Source: Gammaproteobacteria bacterium (GTDB lineage Bacteria > Pseudomonadota > Gammaproteobacteria > Enterobacterales > Kangiellaceae). Taken from it: a stretch of 64,000 bases of DNA. Both the position numbers and the translations under genes were made by a program. Under the pieces are notes generated by a model that saw only the letters and a list, made by a program, of their open reading frames with translations, did no database searches and was not told where the DNA came from. The stretch lies in the NCBI GenBank assembly GCA_013373375.1, contig JABXHY010000026.1:1-64000 (forward strand). Direction: 5' to 3'. Position 1 is the first letter of the stretch. Each line of letters starts with the position of its first letter. Shown one piece after another: positions 28,931-37,941 of this stretch.

Positions 28931-29782
28931 ATGAATGTATCCGTGGTTATCCCTGCTAAAAATGAAGGTGCTCCTTTGAAGGCTCTTTTGCCAAAAATAA
29001 AGAAAGTTCTACCTCAAGCAGAAGTCATTGTGGTTAACGACGGCTCCAACGATGACACTAGTGAAGTGTGCATCGATTGTAGTGTGACAGAAGTTAAGCA
29101 CACTTATTCCAAAGGTAATGGTGCGGCGATCAAAAGTGGAGCAAGAGCGGCAAAAGGTGAAATCGTTGTTTTTATGGATGCAGACGGTCAACATAACCCA
29201 GAAGATATTCCAAGGCTTCTTGCTGAAATAAACAATGGTGCTGATATGGTGGTTGGCGCGAGAAGCTCGAGCTCTCAAGCAAACGTTGGGCGAGGCTTAG
29301 CTAACGCTTTTTATAACCGTCTTGCCAGTTACGTAACTGGACATAAAGTTGAAGATCTGACTTCCGGCTTCAGAGCTGTTGTAAAAAACAAGTTCTTAAA
29401 ATTTTTGTATTTACTTCCTAATGGTTTTTCATACCCTACGACTTCTACTATTGCATTTTTTAGAGCTGGTTACTCAGTGCTGTATATTCCAATTGTAGCG
29501 GCTAAAAGAGAGGGTGAAAGCCATATAAGTCCTATTAAAGATGGAATTAGATTTTTATTAATCATATTCCGAATTGCGACCTTATACTCTCCATTAAAAC
29601 TATTCTTGCCAGTGGCATTAAGTCTTTTTCTAATTGGTTCTGGTTATTATGGTTATACCTTTATTACAGAAGGGCGATTCACCAATATGAGTGCTTTGAT
29701 GTTTACGACATCCCTAATGATATTCATGGTAGGTCTTGTTTCAGAGCAGATCACAACTTTGATGTTTAAGGATTCTGAGTGA
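28931..29782 (+). CDS. family 2 glycosyltransferase, polyprenyl-phosphate sugar synthase type
   Basis: The product resembles dolichyl- or undecaprenyl-phosphate sugar synthases. It has the GT-A start VSVVIPAKNEG, the nucleotide-sugar DGSNDDTSE region, the catalytic FMDADGQHNPED motif (about residues 75-86), LTSGFRAV, and two C-terminal membrane segments. The ATG at 28931 puts the GT fold at the N-terminus; an upstream ATG at 28874 would add an atypical 19 residues. It converges with the GT-C gene at 29793 only 10 bases away. A role supplying lipid-linked sugar for pilin glycosylation is inferred from that neighbour. Confidence 0.8.
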   Translation: MNVSVVIPAKNEGAPLKALLPKIKKVLPQAEVIVVNDGSNDDTSEVCIDCSVTEVKHTYSKGNGAAIKSGARAAKGEIVVFMDADGQHNPEDIPRLLAEINNGADMVVGARSSSSQANVGRGLANAFYNRLASYVTGHKVEDLTSGFRAVVKNKFLKFLYLLPNGFSYPTTSTIAFFRAGYSVLYIPIVAAKREGESHISPIKDGIRFLLIIFRIATLYSPLKLFLPVALSLFLIGSGYYGYTFITEGRFTNMSALMFTTSLMIFMVGLVSEQITTLMFKDSE

Positions 29783-29792
29783 GACAGTAAAT

Positions 29793-31592
29793 TTATTGAG
29801 TAATCGATTCTTCTTGAGCGCTGCGCCTATCCGGATGTTGATTTTGATATAGTTTATTAGCTGAAAACATATACTTTTCGGATAAGTCATTATGGCCAGC
29901 ACTTCCTAGGGCAAATGAATAATTGTAAAGAATAGTCAATTTATTGTTCAAAGATATTTTTGTTGATTCTTTCACTGCTAGAATAATTGACTCAATCTCT
30001 AAAGGTTCAATCGTACAGTAGTTATTAGAATAGCATTGCACAAAATTGCTCAATGCTGCGCTATCCTGATTGGAGACAAAGTTGGCTTGAATTCTCCTGG
30101 TCACATCTTGAACATACTTTTTATCTACACGCTGCTCTAGTTGATCTATTAGTCGAATAGTTGCTAACAGAGGATATACGCTTTTATCGTCAAGCTTGCT
30201 CACTCGATTGAAGTTTTCCGCAGCTTTTTGTGCATTAGTGTCTGCAACTTTTGTTTCATTAAGTCTCAACATTTCTGAGTAATTCCACAAACCTAATGCA
30301 TAAATCGTACGAGGGGATTCTGGATTTTTTTTGGCTTGAGTCATTATTAGCTGAGGGTAACTGGTCCAAGATAATGAGCGAATAAATGTACTCGATGCAA
30401 AGCAGAAGCAAATAACACCAAACACCAAATTAGGATTAAGCTTTTTAAATGTTACTAATTTGTCCAAGAAGTATAACGTTGATATCAAAATGCCGGCTAA
30501 AGGGACATAGTTTCGATGTTCATGCATTAACTCTAGTGCAATAAATGTCGATTCCAGACTATGACCCAAATAGAAAAAGATTACTCCGAATGAGTAGAGA
30601 GAGTGTTTTTGGATGTTATAAATAGCCGTGCTTATTAAAAGTAGATGAGTTAACAAGCTAAGCATTGTTGTTATCGGTGAAAAAAGTGAGCGAGATATTG
30701 TAATATCATCATGGAATAAACTCATTTGCGTGATATCAGGTAACAAAGAGAAATAAATGTAGCTTACAAGTACGCGACTTTCCGTAAGTAACCTTTCAAT
30801 CATTGAGAAGTTCCTGAGCTCGAATCCACCTGAGAAAAAAGCCGGGTGAAAAAACGCGAGACTCGTTACTAAAATACAAATAACAGCAACTGAGGTTAAA
30901 AATAGTGCCTGAATATTTTTTTCTAAACCTCTTGATTTGAAAATAATACATACTTCAATTGCAGCAATAAATAATATGATTAAGATTGCATTTTCTTTGG
31001 AAAAAATACCTAGTAAAGTACATAAAACAAAAACTGAGCATCTTCGCAAAGTATTTTTTTGTGGCTCTCTTCTAAGTGTGCAATAAACGGCTAAGCTGAA
31101 AAATGTGAATAGTCCTGCGAGACTTGTCATTCGCTGAACAACGTACAAAACCGAAGTTAAGTTGATTGGGTGGAAAGCCCATATAGTAGCGACCCAGAAA
31201 GCAAAGTTGTTAATGTCGATTTGAACAAATGTTGGTAATTTACTTTTTAAAAGTAATAGCAAGTTTTTCAAAAAATAGAATAGGGCCACAAATGAGAAAA
31301 AATGAATTGCTAAATTTGTTGCCTTGAAACCAAAATCGTCGAAGCCATGAAAGTAATAGTTAAGGCCAAAGGTAAGCATTGCGACCGGACGCTTAAGCAA
31401 CCCTGCATCGCTTGAAAAAAGCAGGTTTATAATTGATTCAATTGAGAGTTCAGTCAGTTTAACAGCAGGGTTGTTTATTATATTTATTGTATCGTCAAAA
31501 ATGAAAGGGCCACTTAAAGCCGCCCAATAAATAATAATCAGACCAATTAGCACAAAGCAAAGGCGCCAACAATAGCTTTTCAAATTTATCAT
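29793..31592 (-). CDS. GT-C family membrane glycosyltransferase with helical-repeat tail (candidate pilin glycosyltransferase)
   Basis: The 599-residue product has about ten or more membrane segments in residues 1-420, an early FDD motif (about residues 32-34) in the first periplasmic loop, a LLKRPVAMLTFGLNY block, and a soluble helical C-terminal region (about 430-590) suggestive of TPR-like repeats. This resembles TMTC/PMT-type GT-C transferases that use polyprenyl-phosphate sugars. It lies 20 bases downstream of a pilin gene on the same strand and next to a lipid-sugar synthase, so transfer of a sugar to pilin is the best inference. It is not clearly an ordinary TfpO or PilO ligase. Confidence 0.65.
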   Translation of the reverse strand: MINLKSYCWRLCFVLIGLIIIYWAALSGPFIFDDTINIINNPAVKLTELSIESIINLLFSSDAGLLKRPVAMLTFGLNYYFHGFDDFGFKATNLAIHFFSFVALFYFLKNLLLLLKSKLPTFVQIDINNFAFWVATIWAFHPINLTSVLYVVQRMTSLAGLFTFFSLAVYCTLRREPQKNTLRRCSVFVLCTLLGIFSKENAILIILFIAAIEVCIIFKSRGLEKNIQALFLTSVAVICILVTSLAFFHPAFFSGGFELRNFSMIERLLTESRVLVSYIYFSLLPDITQMSLFHDDITISRSLFSPITTMLSLLTHLLLISTAIYNIQKHSLYSFGVIFFYLGHSLESTFIALELMHEHRNYVPLAGILISTLYFLDKLVTFKKLNPNLVFGVICFCFASSTFIRSLSWTSYPQLIMTQAKKNPESPRTIYALGLWNYSEMLRLNETKVADTNAQKAAENFNRVSKLDDKSVYPLLATIRLIDQLEQRVDKKYVQDVTRRIQANFVSNQDSAALSNFVQCYSNNYCTIEPLEIESIILAVKESTKISLNNKLTILYNYSFALGSAGHNDLSEKYMFSANKLYQNQHPDRRSAQEESITQ

Positions 31593-31612
31593 TAATTATT
31601 GTTTGTTAAAGG

Positions 31613-32107
31613 TTAAGGGCGACACGCTGCCGGAATGAAAGCATTGACCATCGCTGGAGATGTAGTTGCTTGTCCATTAATGAAGGCGGTTGATCCTGGA
31701 GGGTTAGCTCGACCACAAACCCATGCGAGTGGACTTGTATTAGTAGCACTACCACCTGGAGCAGCTGGGCTCAGTCCTAGGGTAGCTCCAGAAATTGCTG
31801 CGTTGGCGTTGTTTCCGTATTCAACTTCTATTAATCCGTTAACGATGGTTACTGAGGTAACAAAGTTACCTACTAGCTCCCCTGGCTCGGGTAAGCCTGC
31901 AGATGCATTAGTCGCAGGTAGACGACCTCTTTCATAACGGTATTGGGAGACAGCATTTTTGGCTTGAGCCGCGAGGTTTAAACCTTCTGTCACTTGAGCT
32001 CGAATCGTGTAATCTTGATACGCTGGGATAGCGATTGCTGCAAGAATACCAATTATCGCGACGACTATCATCAACTCAATTAAAGTAAAACCACTATTTG
32101 TTTTCAT
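31613..32107 (-). CDS. type IV pilin, second major-pilin-like protein
   Basis: This is a 164-residue class IVa pilin. The short leader MKTNSG is followed by [20 protein letters not shown] (glycine at -1, glutamate at +5) and a C-terminal disulphide region ([10 protein letters not shown] ... PAACRP). The start at 32107 has a GAGGA site 8 bases upstream on the minus strand; a longer TTG start at 32122 is unlikely. It lies downstream of the other pilin, with a terminator-like hairpin between, and just before the GT-C gene. It may be an alternative or minor-abundance pilin. Confidence 0.92.
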   Translation of the reverse strand: MKTNSGFTLIELMIVVAIIGILAAIAIPAYQDYTIRAQVTEGLNLAAQAKNAVSQYRYERGRLPATNASAGLPEPGELVGNFVTSVTIVNGLIEVEYGNNANAAISGATLGLSPAAPGGSATNTSPLAWVCGRANPPGSTAFINGQATTSPAMVNAFIPAACRP

Positions 32108-32156
32108 AGCTGATTTCCTCAAGTTGATTAGTTGGAGAGTGTTTTAGAGTGGAAAA

Positions 32157-32178
32157 GAGAGGAGGTAATTCTCCTCTC
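32157..32178 (-). terminator. hairpin terminator/attenuator between the two pilin genes
   Basis: GAGAGGAG-AATTAC-CTCCTCTC forms a perfect 8-bp stem. On the minus strand it is followed by TTTTCC. It sits about 20 bases after the stop of the upstream pilin, so most transcripts could end there with some read-through to the second pilin and GT-C gene. Confidence 0.65.
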
Positions 32179-32197
32179 AAATCTAAACAATACTACC

Positions 32198-32689
32198 TTA
32201 TGGACGGCAAGCCGCTGGCATGTATTTGTTTGCTACGCTAGTAGTACCGCGTGTCCCAACAACAGTTAAGCTGGTTGGAACTACACCATTACCACAAATC
32301 CATACTAGTGGAGATGAGCTTGTCGCTGTTCCACCTGGAGTCGCAGGAGATAATGCAACTGTTTGGCCGTTTACAGCAGTGTTCACGTTGTTCCCGTAAG
32401 TGACAGTGATAACACCGTCTACTACTGCAACCTGAGACACATAGTTACCTTGGATTGCAGCAGCAGCAGCTAAGCCAGCTGAAGTGTTGTTCGCAGGCAT
32501 GCGTCCACGATTTACACGATACTCGTTTACAGCTGTTTTAGCTTCTGATGCGATTGCCATACCTTCTGAAACTTGAGTACGGATGGTGTAATCTTGATAC
32601 GCTGGAATAGCAACAGCAGCAAGAATACCGATGATTGCCACAACAATCATGAGTTCGATTAAGGTAAAACCTTTTTGAATTGACTTCAT
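32198..32689 (-). CDS. pilA: type IV major pilin PilA
   Basis: This is the principal pilin candidate. The 163-residue precursor has leader MKSIQKG then [20 protein letters not shown] with Glu at +5, a variable globular domain, and a C-terminal disulphide loop (WICGNG ... MPAACRP). It is the first gene after the regulated intergenic region with a sigma54-like promoter, which supports its being the highly expressed subunit. It shares its leader helix and C-terminal CRP ending with the second pilin at 31613-32107. Confidence 0.94.
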   Translation of the reverse strand: MKSIQKGFTLIELMIVVAIIGILAAVAIPAYQDYTIRTQVSEGMAIASEAKTAVNEYRVNRGRMPANNTSAGLAAAAAIQGNYVSQVAVVDGVITVTYGNNVNTAVNGQTVALSPATPGGTATSSSPLVWICGNGVVPTSLTVVGTRGTTSVANKYMPAACRP

Positions 32690-32787
32690 AGGATGAATCC
32701 TCTTTATTGCTTGTTTACACGTGTAGTGATAATGACTAAACCAATATAGCGTTTACTAATCGCTCATGGCCAGTTCCGAACTAACTA

Positions 32788-32803
32788 TACAAAAGTTATG
32801 CCA
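32788..32803 (-). promoter_or_regulatory. sigma54-like promoter of pilA
   Basis: On the minus strand TGGCAT-AACTT-TTGTA matches the -24/-12 pattern TGGCAC-N5-TTGCA with correct spacing; the -12 element has GT for GC. It would start transcription about 90 bases before pilA. pilA in Pseudomonas is RpoN-dependent. Confidence 0.5.
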
Positions 32804-32891
32804 AAATAGTATGAACAAACGCACACTGTTGAATATTAACGCATACGCTGAATCTATTTACAAAGTTACAGCTTAGTTAAATATTGAATTG

Positions 32892-32938
32892 TGTCAAAAT
32901 TTGACAGAGAATTTATCATTATGTGACAAAATTTGTCA
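32892..32938. promoter_or_regulatory. pair of 15-bp palindromes, candidate PilR enhancer sites
   Basis: TGTCAAAATTTGACA (32892-32906) and TGACAAAATTTGTCA (32924-32938) are both perfect palindromes around a central A, with centres 32 bp (about three helical turns) apart. They lie about 90-135 bp upstream of the sigma54-like pilA promoter. The flanking base makes the first one (C/G)TGTC on both strands, the half-site described for PilR. They could also act on the divergent tfpZ gene. Confidence 0.55.
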
Positions 32939-32989
32939 TATTTCGAGATTGAGCATTGTTCTTCAGGATAAATCTAAGGGTTCGGTATA

Positions 32990-33724
32990 ATGATGAAAGA
33001 CAAGTTTAGGGCGTTTGCTATTCATCTAGCGATTAGCATTACCATAATTGGTGGGCTTTCGATTCTATTTTTAGCGGTTTATTACCCAGATCCAATTGAT
33101 CAGCTTGAAGGGGTTGAGCGGATTATATTTATATTGGCTTGCGTTGATATAGTTATTGGGCCAATGCTTACCTTTATATTGTATCGAAAAGGGAAGTGGG
33201 GATTAAAATTTGATCTTTTCACTATCGGTATACTGCAAGCCGCCGCACTTATCTATGGAATGACCAGTATATTTTTATCTCGCCCAGTGCATATGGTCTT
33301 TTCAATTGATAGATTTGTTTTAGTCTCATACAGTGACATTAATATTGATGAGCTTATCATTAATGATTTAAAACTAGTCGTAATGGAGCCCCTGTCGATA
33401 GTTGCGGCTGAGTTTGGTAACGAAGAAGAAAAACAAAAAGTAATGATGGAGACAGTTTTTGAAGGTAAAAAGGACTTAGCTTTTCGGCCTGAGTATTACA
33501 TCCCTTTTGAAAACGTTACAGAAACCCTAAAAACAAAAGCTAATCCAATTCGTAAAATTCTTACTAAAGAATTACGAGAGCGCCACAAGTCTTTATTAGC
33601 AAAATACAAAATAGAAGACTTAGGTTATTTTCCAGTTGTCGGCAAGAAAAAAGATATGGCGGTGATCATCGATAGAAATACTGGTGATATTGTCGATTAC
33701 TTTGATGTTGATCCTTGGCAGTAG
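32990..33724 (+). CDS. tfpZ: type IV pilin accessory protein, TfpZ-like
   Basis: The 244-residue protein has four hydrophobic segments in residues 10-100 and a soluble C-terminal domain. The N-terminal block with YYPDPIDQLEGVERIIFILACVD and GPMLTFILYRKGKWGLKFDL matches the TfpZ/TfpY type pilin accessory family known from Pseudomonas pilin loci. These proteins assist surface display of their cognate pilin. It is divergent from pilA and shares its regulatory region. Confidence 0.75.
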   Translation: MMKDKFRAFAIHLAISITIIGGLSILFLAVYYPDPIDQLEGVERIIFILACVDIVIGPMLTFILYRKGKWGLKFDLFTIGILQAAALIYGMTSIFLSRPVHMVFSIDRFVLVSYSDINIDELIINDLKLVVMEPLSIVAAEFGNEEEKQKVMMETVFEGKKDLAFRPEYYIPFENVTETLKTKANPIRKILTKELRERHKSLLAKYKIEDLGYFPVVGKKKDMAVIIDRNTGDIVDYFDVDPWQ

Positions 33725-33769
33725 TGATATTTTGGTAGTTGGGTAAATAACCGACAAAAAGCTGAAATA

Positions 33770-33807
33770 GAGACCGCTTATTAAATGCCAGTTAAGTAAG
33801 CGGTCTC
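33770..33807. terminator. hairpin between convergent tfpZ-like gene and nadC
   Basis: GAGACCGCTTA (33770-33780) and TAAGCGGTCTC (33797-33807) form a perfect 11-bp stem with a 16-base loop. No long U-tract follows on either strand, but the place between two convergent genes suits a bidirectional transcription end. Confidence 0.5.
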
Positions 33808-33844
33808 CATAATCATAAAAGAGCGTTGGTAAATTGAGTGGCTC

Positions 33845-34705
33845 CTAGTCAAGATTAACCCGCATACTTAAATCAACTGCCCTAACATGTTTAGTCAATG
33901 CTCCAACTGAAATATAATCGACTCCAGTGTTGGCTATTTCAGCAAGATTACTCAATGTGACGTCGCCAGACGCTTCGAGTTCAGCTTTGCTTTTGTGGGC
34001 CTCATTTATTTCCACTGCCTTTTTCATTTCTGCAATTGTAAAATTATCAAGCATTATCACATCCGCACTGGCATTCAATGCTTGACGGAGTTCGTCTAAG
34101 TTTTCGACCTCTACTTCCAACTTTACTGCTGGGTGGTTAGCTCTAGCTTGTCGAACCGCATTCTCAATTCCGCCAGCAACAGCTATGTGATTCTCTTTAA
34201 TCAGAAACGCATCGAATAAACCAATTCTATGGTTTAAACCTCCGCCAATAGTAACGGCATATTTTTGCGCCAAGCGTAAGCCGGGAATGGTTTTCCGAGT
34301 ATCGAGTAATCGACAAGCTGTTCTGGAAAGTTCGGCAACATAATGATGGGTAATAGTTGCCGTTCCTGATAGCGTCTGTACGAAGTTCATTAAGGTTCGT
34401 TCACCAATCAAAATGGCCCTCGCGTTACCTTCCATTTTCAAGATTGGCGAATCCGCGGCCACTTCATCTCCTTCGTTTACCATCCATTGAAGGTTAACTT
34501 CGCCTTTTAGTTGTTTGAAAACTTCTTCGGCCCAAAGGGCCCCACACATAATCATTTTTTCTCGACTGATCAGGGTGGCACTCGCTTTTTTATCAGCGGG
34601 AATAAGTTCTGCAGTAATGTCGACACCACTATGTGAGCCTAAATCTTCTTGTAATGCTGATTTTACTGTTTCTTCGATATATTTCGGGTCAGGAGGAGTA
34701 ATCAT
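33845..34705 (-). CDS. nadC: nicotinate-nucleotide pyrophosphorylase (carboxylating)
   Basis: NadC converts quinolinate and PRPP to nicotinate mononucleotide in NAD synthesis. The 286-residue product has the N-terminal EDLGSHSGVDITAELIP motif, the active-site region TATITHHYVAE, DTRKTIPGLR, the KYAVTIGGGLNHRIGLFDAFLIKENH block and LEVEVENLDE. Length is normal. nadC adjacent to ampD in divergent orientation is common in gammaproteobacteria; here a DUF1631 gene lies in between. Confidence 0.96.
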   Translation of the reverse strand: MITPPDPKYIEETVKSALQEDLGSHSGVDITAELIPADKKASATLISREKMIMCGALWAEEVFKQLKGEVNLQWMVNEGDEVAADSPILKMEGNARAILIGERTLMNFVQTLSGTATITHHYVAELSRTACRLLDTRKTIPGLRLAQKYAVTIGGGLNHRIGLFDAFLIKENHIAVAGGIENAVRQARANHPAVKLEVEVENLDELRQALNASADVIMLDNFTIAEMKKAVEINEAHKSKAELEASGDVTLSNLAEIANTGVDYISVGALTKHVRAVDLSMRVNLD

Positions 34706-34746
34706 TTAGGTAAGAAGTAAAAAGAAAAAAAACATTTTAATGCTTA

Positions 34747-34974
34747 TTGGGAATAAGCGAAATAGAACAATATCTCAATACGGAAATAATATTAATAAAA
34801 AGCTATGAAAGGTCGCATAGCGCTACATTTTTTACAATACTTTTAGATATAAAAGTTGAAAGATTGCGAATTAAATTAATAGTTTGTGAATCAAGTCACA
34901 CCTCAACTTGCGAATGTCAACTATGTTTTAAAGGCTGTCCTTTTAATGGATTAGATGGTAGGCCTTTGTGCTAG
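34747..34974 (+). CDS. possible small cysteine-rich protein
   Basis: A 75-codon frame opens with a TTG at 34747 and has no visible ribosome site. The C-terminal third is cysteine-rich, with six cysteines in the last 29 residues, five of them in the CECQLCFKGCPFNG to PLC end, suggesting metal binding or disulphides if it is made. I do not recognise the family. It lies between the nadC start and the DUF1631 gene and could be chance. Confidence 0.3.
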   Translation: MGISEIEQYLNTEIILIKSYERSHSATFFTILLDIKVERLRIKLIVCESSHTSTCECQLCFKGCPFNGLDGRPLC

Positions 34975-35024
34975 TAGGTAAAACCCTACGTATAAGTTAA
35001 GTGAGTTTACTCGAGGTATTTAAC

Positions 35025-37253
35025 GTGAGCAAAAAGCCACAAGTCGTCCAATTTTCCAATTCTTCAGATCTAGGCGATCCGCAAGCCAGTATGTCTGGTT
35101 TAGTTCTTAAAGCGAAAGACCTTGCTAAGTCAGAACTTATCCTTAAATTAAATCGCATGCTGGATACCGCAGACGACAAACTATTCGACATGGCAGACAA
35201 ATCAAGTGAAGTTCACTTTTTTAACTCTATGCGTCAAGTCCGAATTAAACGACAAGGGTTGGTCAACATCTTCAAACAAGAACTTGAGTTTGCATTCAAG
35301 AAAAAGCTAGGTTTGAAAGAGCATCAGGTTGAGTCCAGTAATGTCGAATCGTTTTCAGTTGAAAATCTGTCGCTCGTTCAGGAAGATGATTTAGAAGAAG
35401 ATTTAGCAATCGATGCTATGGTAAACAGAGCTCGAGCCGACAACAAAGTGGCTCTTGAGCACATAGGCGCGCGTTTAGATTCGCTCTGTCCTAATGTCAC
35501 AATTACGGTTAGGACTAATCCTCTTGACCCTCGAGTTATCTCGGAAGCCTTTCGAACAAGTTCTCACAGCCTAGACCTTGACGTTAAATCACGACTAGTG
35601 GTGTTTAAGCTATTTGAACGTTGCGTTATGGACGAGCTGAAAGATGTTTATCTGGAAATTAATGAAGAGTTTGCAGAGCAAGGCATTCTTCCCGATTTAC
35701 ACAAAAGAAAACCTCGTCGAGCACAAAGAGAACGCGAGGCAGCAGAACGTGAAGAGAGTAAACCACAAACCAAAGATGAGTTACGTGACGAAGTAAGAGA
35801 GGAAGTATTTAATACTCTGCGAGACCTACTCGGAGGTAGAAAAGTTGCCTATCCTGAAGAGAATAAAGTTGTCGAAACCGATCAATTAGTAAGTGCGCTT
35901 ACGAATTTACAGCAAGATGCAGGCTACTCACCTCAAGATTTGTCGACCCCTGAGCAAGTTAAACAGATTCTCGGTGGTTTTTTACCGGCAACTAATGGTC
36001 AGGTCAACGGTGGAACCATAGGCAATGTCAATGACGATGTCATTGACATAGTCACTATGCTGTTTGATTTTATCCTTGACGATCGAAACTTGCATAACGA
36101 CATCAAAGCCATTCTTGCACGCTTACAAATTCCGATGTTAAAAGTCGGTTTGGTTGATCGTAAGTTCTTCAGTGAGCGCAATCATCCGGCACGTAAGCTT
36201 TTAAATGAGTTATCACATGCTGGAATCGGCTGGACACCCATTGGTGACCCAAGAAAAGATCCTCTACTTCAAAAGTTATCTTCAATTGTTGAATCAGTTA
36301 CCACTGAATTTAAAGATGACGTCTCACTATTCGACAAGCTGCTCGAAGATTTTGAACAGTTCAAATCACAAGACAATCGGCGTTCGACCATTCTTGAAAA
36401 GCGAATGAAAGAAGCTGAAGAAGGAAGAGCAAAAGCGGATAGTGCCAAACAAAAAGTTAACGCTGAAATTATGCGCATTTGTCATGGTCGCGTTATTGCG
36501 GAGCCCGTTAAGAACATTCTTAAAGAAGCTTGGACGAATGTTTTATTCTTAGAGAGCCTAAAGCCCAGCAACCAAGATGGTTGGGAAAAAGCTGTGAAAG
36601 TGGCTGAATTCTTAGTTTGGAGCGTTCAACCCAAACCTAATCAAGAAGCGAAAGATAAGCTAAAGAAAATAATGGTTAGCTTAATTAAAAATCTTAGAGT
36701 CGGAATGAACCGAATTTCGTTTAATGATTATCGATCAAGCCAATTGCTTGAAGATTTAGAAGAATGCCATCGAAGCATATTGGAAATGCCAATTCAAACG
36801 GCTACTTCGACAGATGGCTCAACCGATACAGAATTTGAATTAGCAGAGTCGATTGGTGAAACAGCGACGGAAGAAACTTTACAAGAGTTGTCGTTGCCAA
36901 CTGAAGAGCAAAAGGTTAAAGAAGCAAGTAATCACCCATTGGATAAATTGGATATAAATGTGGATGATGATGATCCTGTTTATGAACAAGTCTCTCAAAT
37001 GCAGGCGGGTACATGGGTTGAAGTACTTAACGAAAAAGAAGAGAAGCAACGATGTAAACTTGCTGCTTTTATTAATAGTGCGAACAAATATATTTTTGTA
37101 AATCGTACCGGAATGAAAATTGCCGAGCTTACGCGGCAAAAACTAGCGGCAGGATTGAAACAGGCGATAATATCAATCTTGGATGATGCTGCATTGTTTG
37201 ATAGAGCATTAGAATCTGTGATTACCAACCTACGTTCAATGAAGGAAGCTTAA
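35025..37253 (+). CDS. DUF1631 family protein
   Basis: This is a 742-residue, mostly helical, charged protein of the DUF1631 (thymidine phosphorylase-like annotation) family found in pseudomonads and relatives. It has no membrane segments. A charged coiled-coil-like stretch lies near residues 230-270 and another near 465-485. An IDIVTMLFDFILDD segment followed by IKAILARLQIPMLKVGLVDRKFFS is the family signature. The C-terminal 120 residues include a QAGTWVEVLNE beta region, possibly PilZ-like. The GTG at 35025 has GAGG 8 bases upstream; a GTG at 35001 is less likely. Function unknown. Confidence 0.8.
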   Translation: MSKKPQVVQFSNSSDLGDPQASMSGLVLKAKDLAKSELILKLNRMLDTADDKLFDMADKSSEVHFFNSMRQVRIKRQGLVNIFKQELEFAFKKKLGLKEHQVESSNVESFSVENLSLVQEDDLEEDLAIDAMVNRARADNKVALEHIGARLDSLCPNVTITVRTNPLDPRVISEAFRTSSHSLDLDVKSRLVVFKLFERCVMDELKDVYLEINEEFAEQGILPDLHKRKPRRAQREREAAEREESKPQTKDELRDEVREEVFNTLRDLLGGRKVAYPEENKVVETDQLVSALTNLQQDAGYSPQDLSTPEQVKQILGGFLPATNGQVNGGTIGNVNDDVIDIVTMLFDFILDDRNLHNDIKAILARLQIPMLKVGLVDRKFFSERNHPARKLLNELSHAGIGWTPIGDPRKDPLLQKLSSIVESVTTEFKDDVSLFDKLLEDFEQFKSQDNRRSTILEKRMKEAEEGRAKADSAKQKVNAEIMRICHGRVIAEPVKNILKEAWTNVLFLESLKPSNQDGWEKAVKVAEFLVWSVQPKPNQEAKDKLKKIMVSLIKNLRVGMNRISFNDYRSSQLLEDLEECHRSILEMPIQTATSTDGSTDTEFELAESIGETATEETLQELSLPTEEQKVKEASNHPLDKLDINVDDDDPVYEQVSQMQAGTWVEVLNEKEEKQRCKLAAFINSANKYIFVNRTGMKIAELTRQKLAAGLKQAIISILDDAALFDRALESVITNLRSMKEA

Positions 37254-37286
37254 ACTTAATTCTATAAAGATTTGAGTACCTACATT

Positions 37287-37318
37287 AGCCCTTTGATTTT
37301 TCAAAGGGCTTTTCTGTT
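37287..37318 (+). terminator. intrinsic terminator after the DUF1631 gene
   Basis: AGCCCTTTGA-TTTT-TCAAAGGGCT is a perfect 10-bp stem followed by TTTCTGTTT. Confidence 0.85.
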
Positions 37319-37380
37319 TATTGACATTCATTAAGAAACTTACAATGATCGTATGGATATGAATATCAAAGAAAATTTGT

Positions 37381-37923
37381 ATGAAAGTATCATTTGCACG
37401 ACAAGTTACCTCTCATCATTTTAATCAGCGTCCAGATGGAGCAGATGTTGATCTACTGGTCATTCACAATATTTCTTTACCGCCTGGTGAATTTGGTGGC
37501 AACTATATAGAGCAGTTCTTTCTGGGGAACTTAGATTCTGCTGCGCACCCATTTTTTAAAGAGATTGAAGATCTTAGAGTAGCAGCACACTTTTTAATTA
37601 AACGAGATGGAGAGGTTATACAGTTTATCGATACCGAGCATCGCGCGTGGCATGCTGGAGTATCAATTTGGCAAGGCCGCGAGAACTGCAATGACTACTC
37701 CATTGGTATTGAGTTAGAAGGAACCGACGACTTGAATTATGAACCGGAACAATACGATGCTTTGGTTCAACTAACACAAGCTTTAATTGGTGAGTACCCC
37801 GGAATCACATTGGAGAGAATCGTTGGTCACTGCGATATCGCACCTGGAAGAAAAACAGATCCGGGAAAAAGTTTTGATTGGTCCCTGTTTAAAAAGCGTC
37901 TAACAGAGAGTAAACTCTCTTAA
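37381..37923 (+). CDS. ampD: 1,6-anhydro-MurNAc-L-alanine amidase AmpD
   Basis: AmpD is the cytoplasmic zinc amidase that recycles anhydromuropeptides and so keeps AmpR-controlled beta-lactamase low. The 180-residue protein starts like other AmpDs (SHHFNQRPDGADVDLLVIHNISLPPGEFGG). It carries the zinc-binding histidine in VIHN, the substrate loop IEQFFLG, and the second histidine and the aspartate in VGHCDIAPGRKTDPG. It is followed 18 bases later by ampE, the usual pair. Confidence 0.96.
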   Translation: MKVSFARQVTSHHFNQRPDGADVDLLVIHNISLPPGEFGGNYIEQFFLGNLDSAAHPFFKEIEDLRVAAHFLIKRDGEVIQFIDTEHRAWHAGVSIWQGRENCNDYSIGIELEGTDDLNYEPEQYDALVQLTQALIGEYPGITLERIVGHCDIAPGRKTDPGKSFDWSLFKKRLTESKLS

Positions 37924-37941
37924 AAAAGAAAGGGAAATGCT

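Noticed and set aside
31635..31937. 100-codon frame on the plus strand inside the second pilin gene
   Set aside because: Antisense shadow of the pilin coding sequence; the pilin frame has leader, signature helix and disulphide loop.
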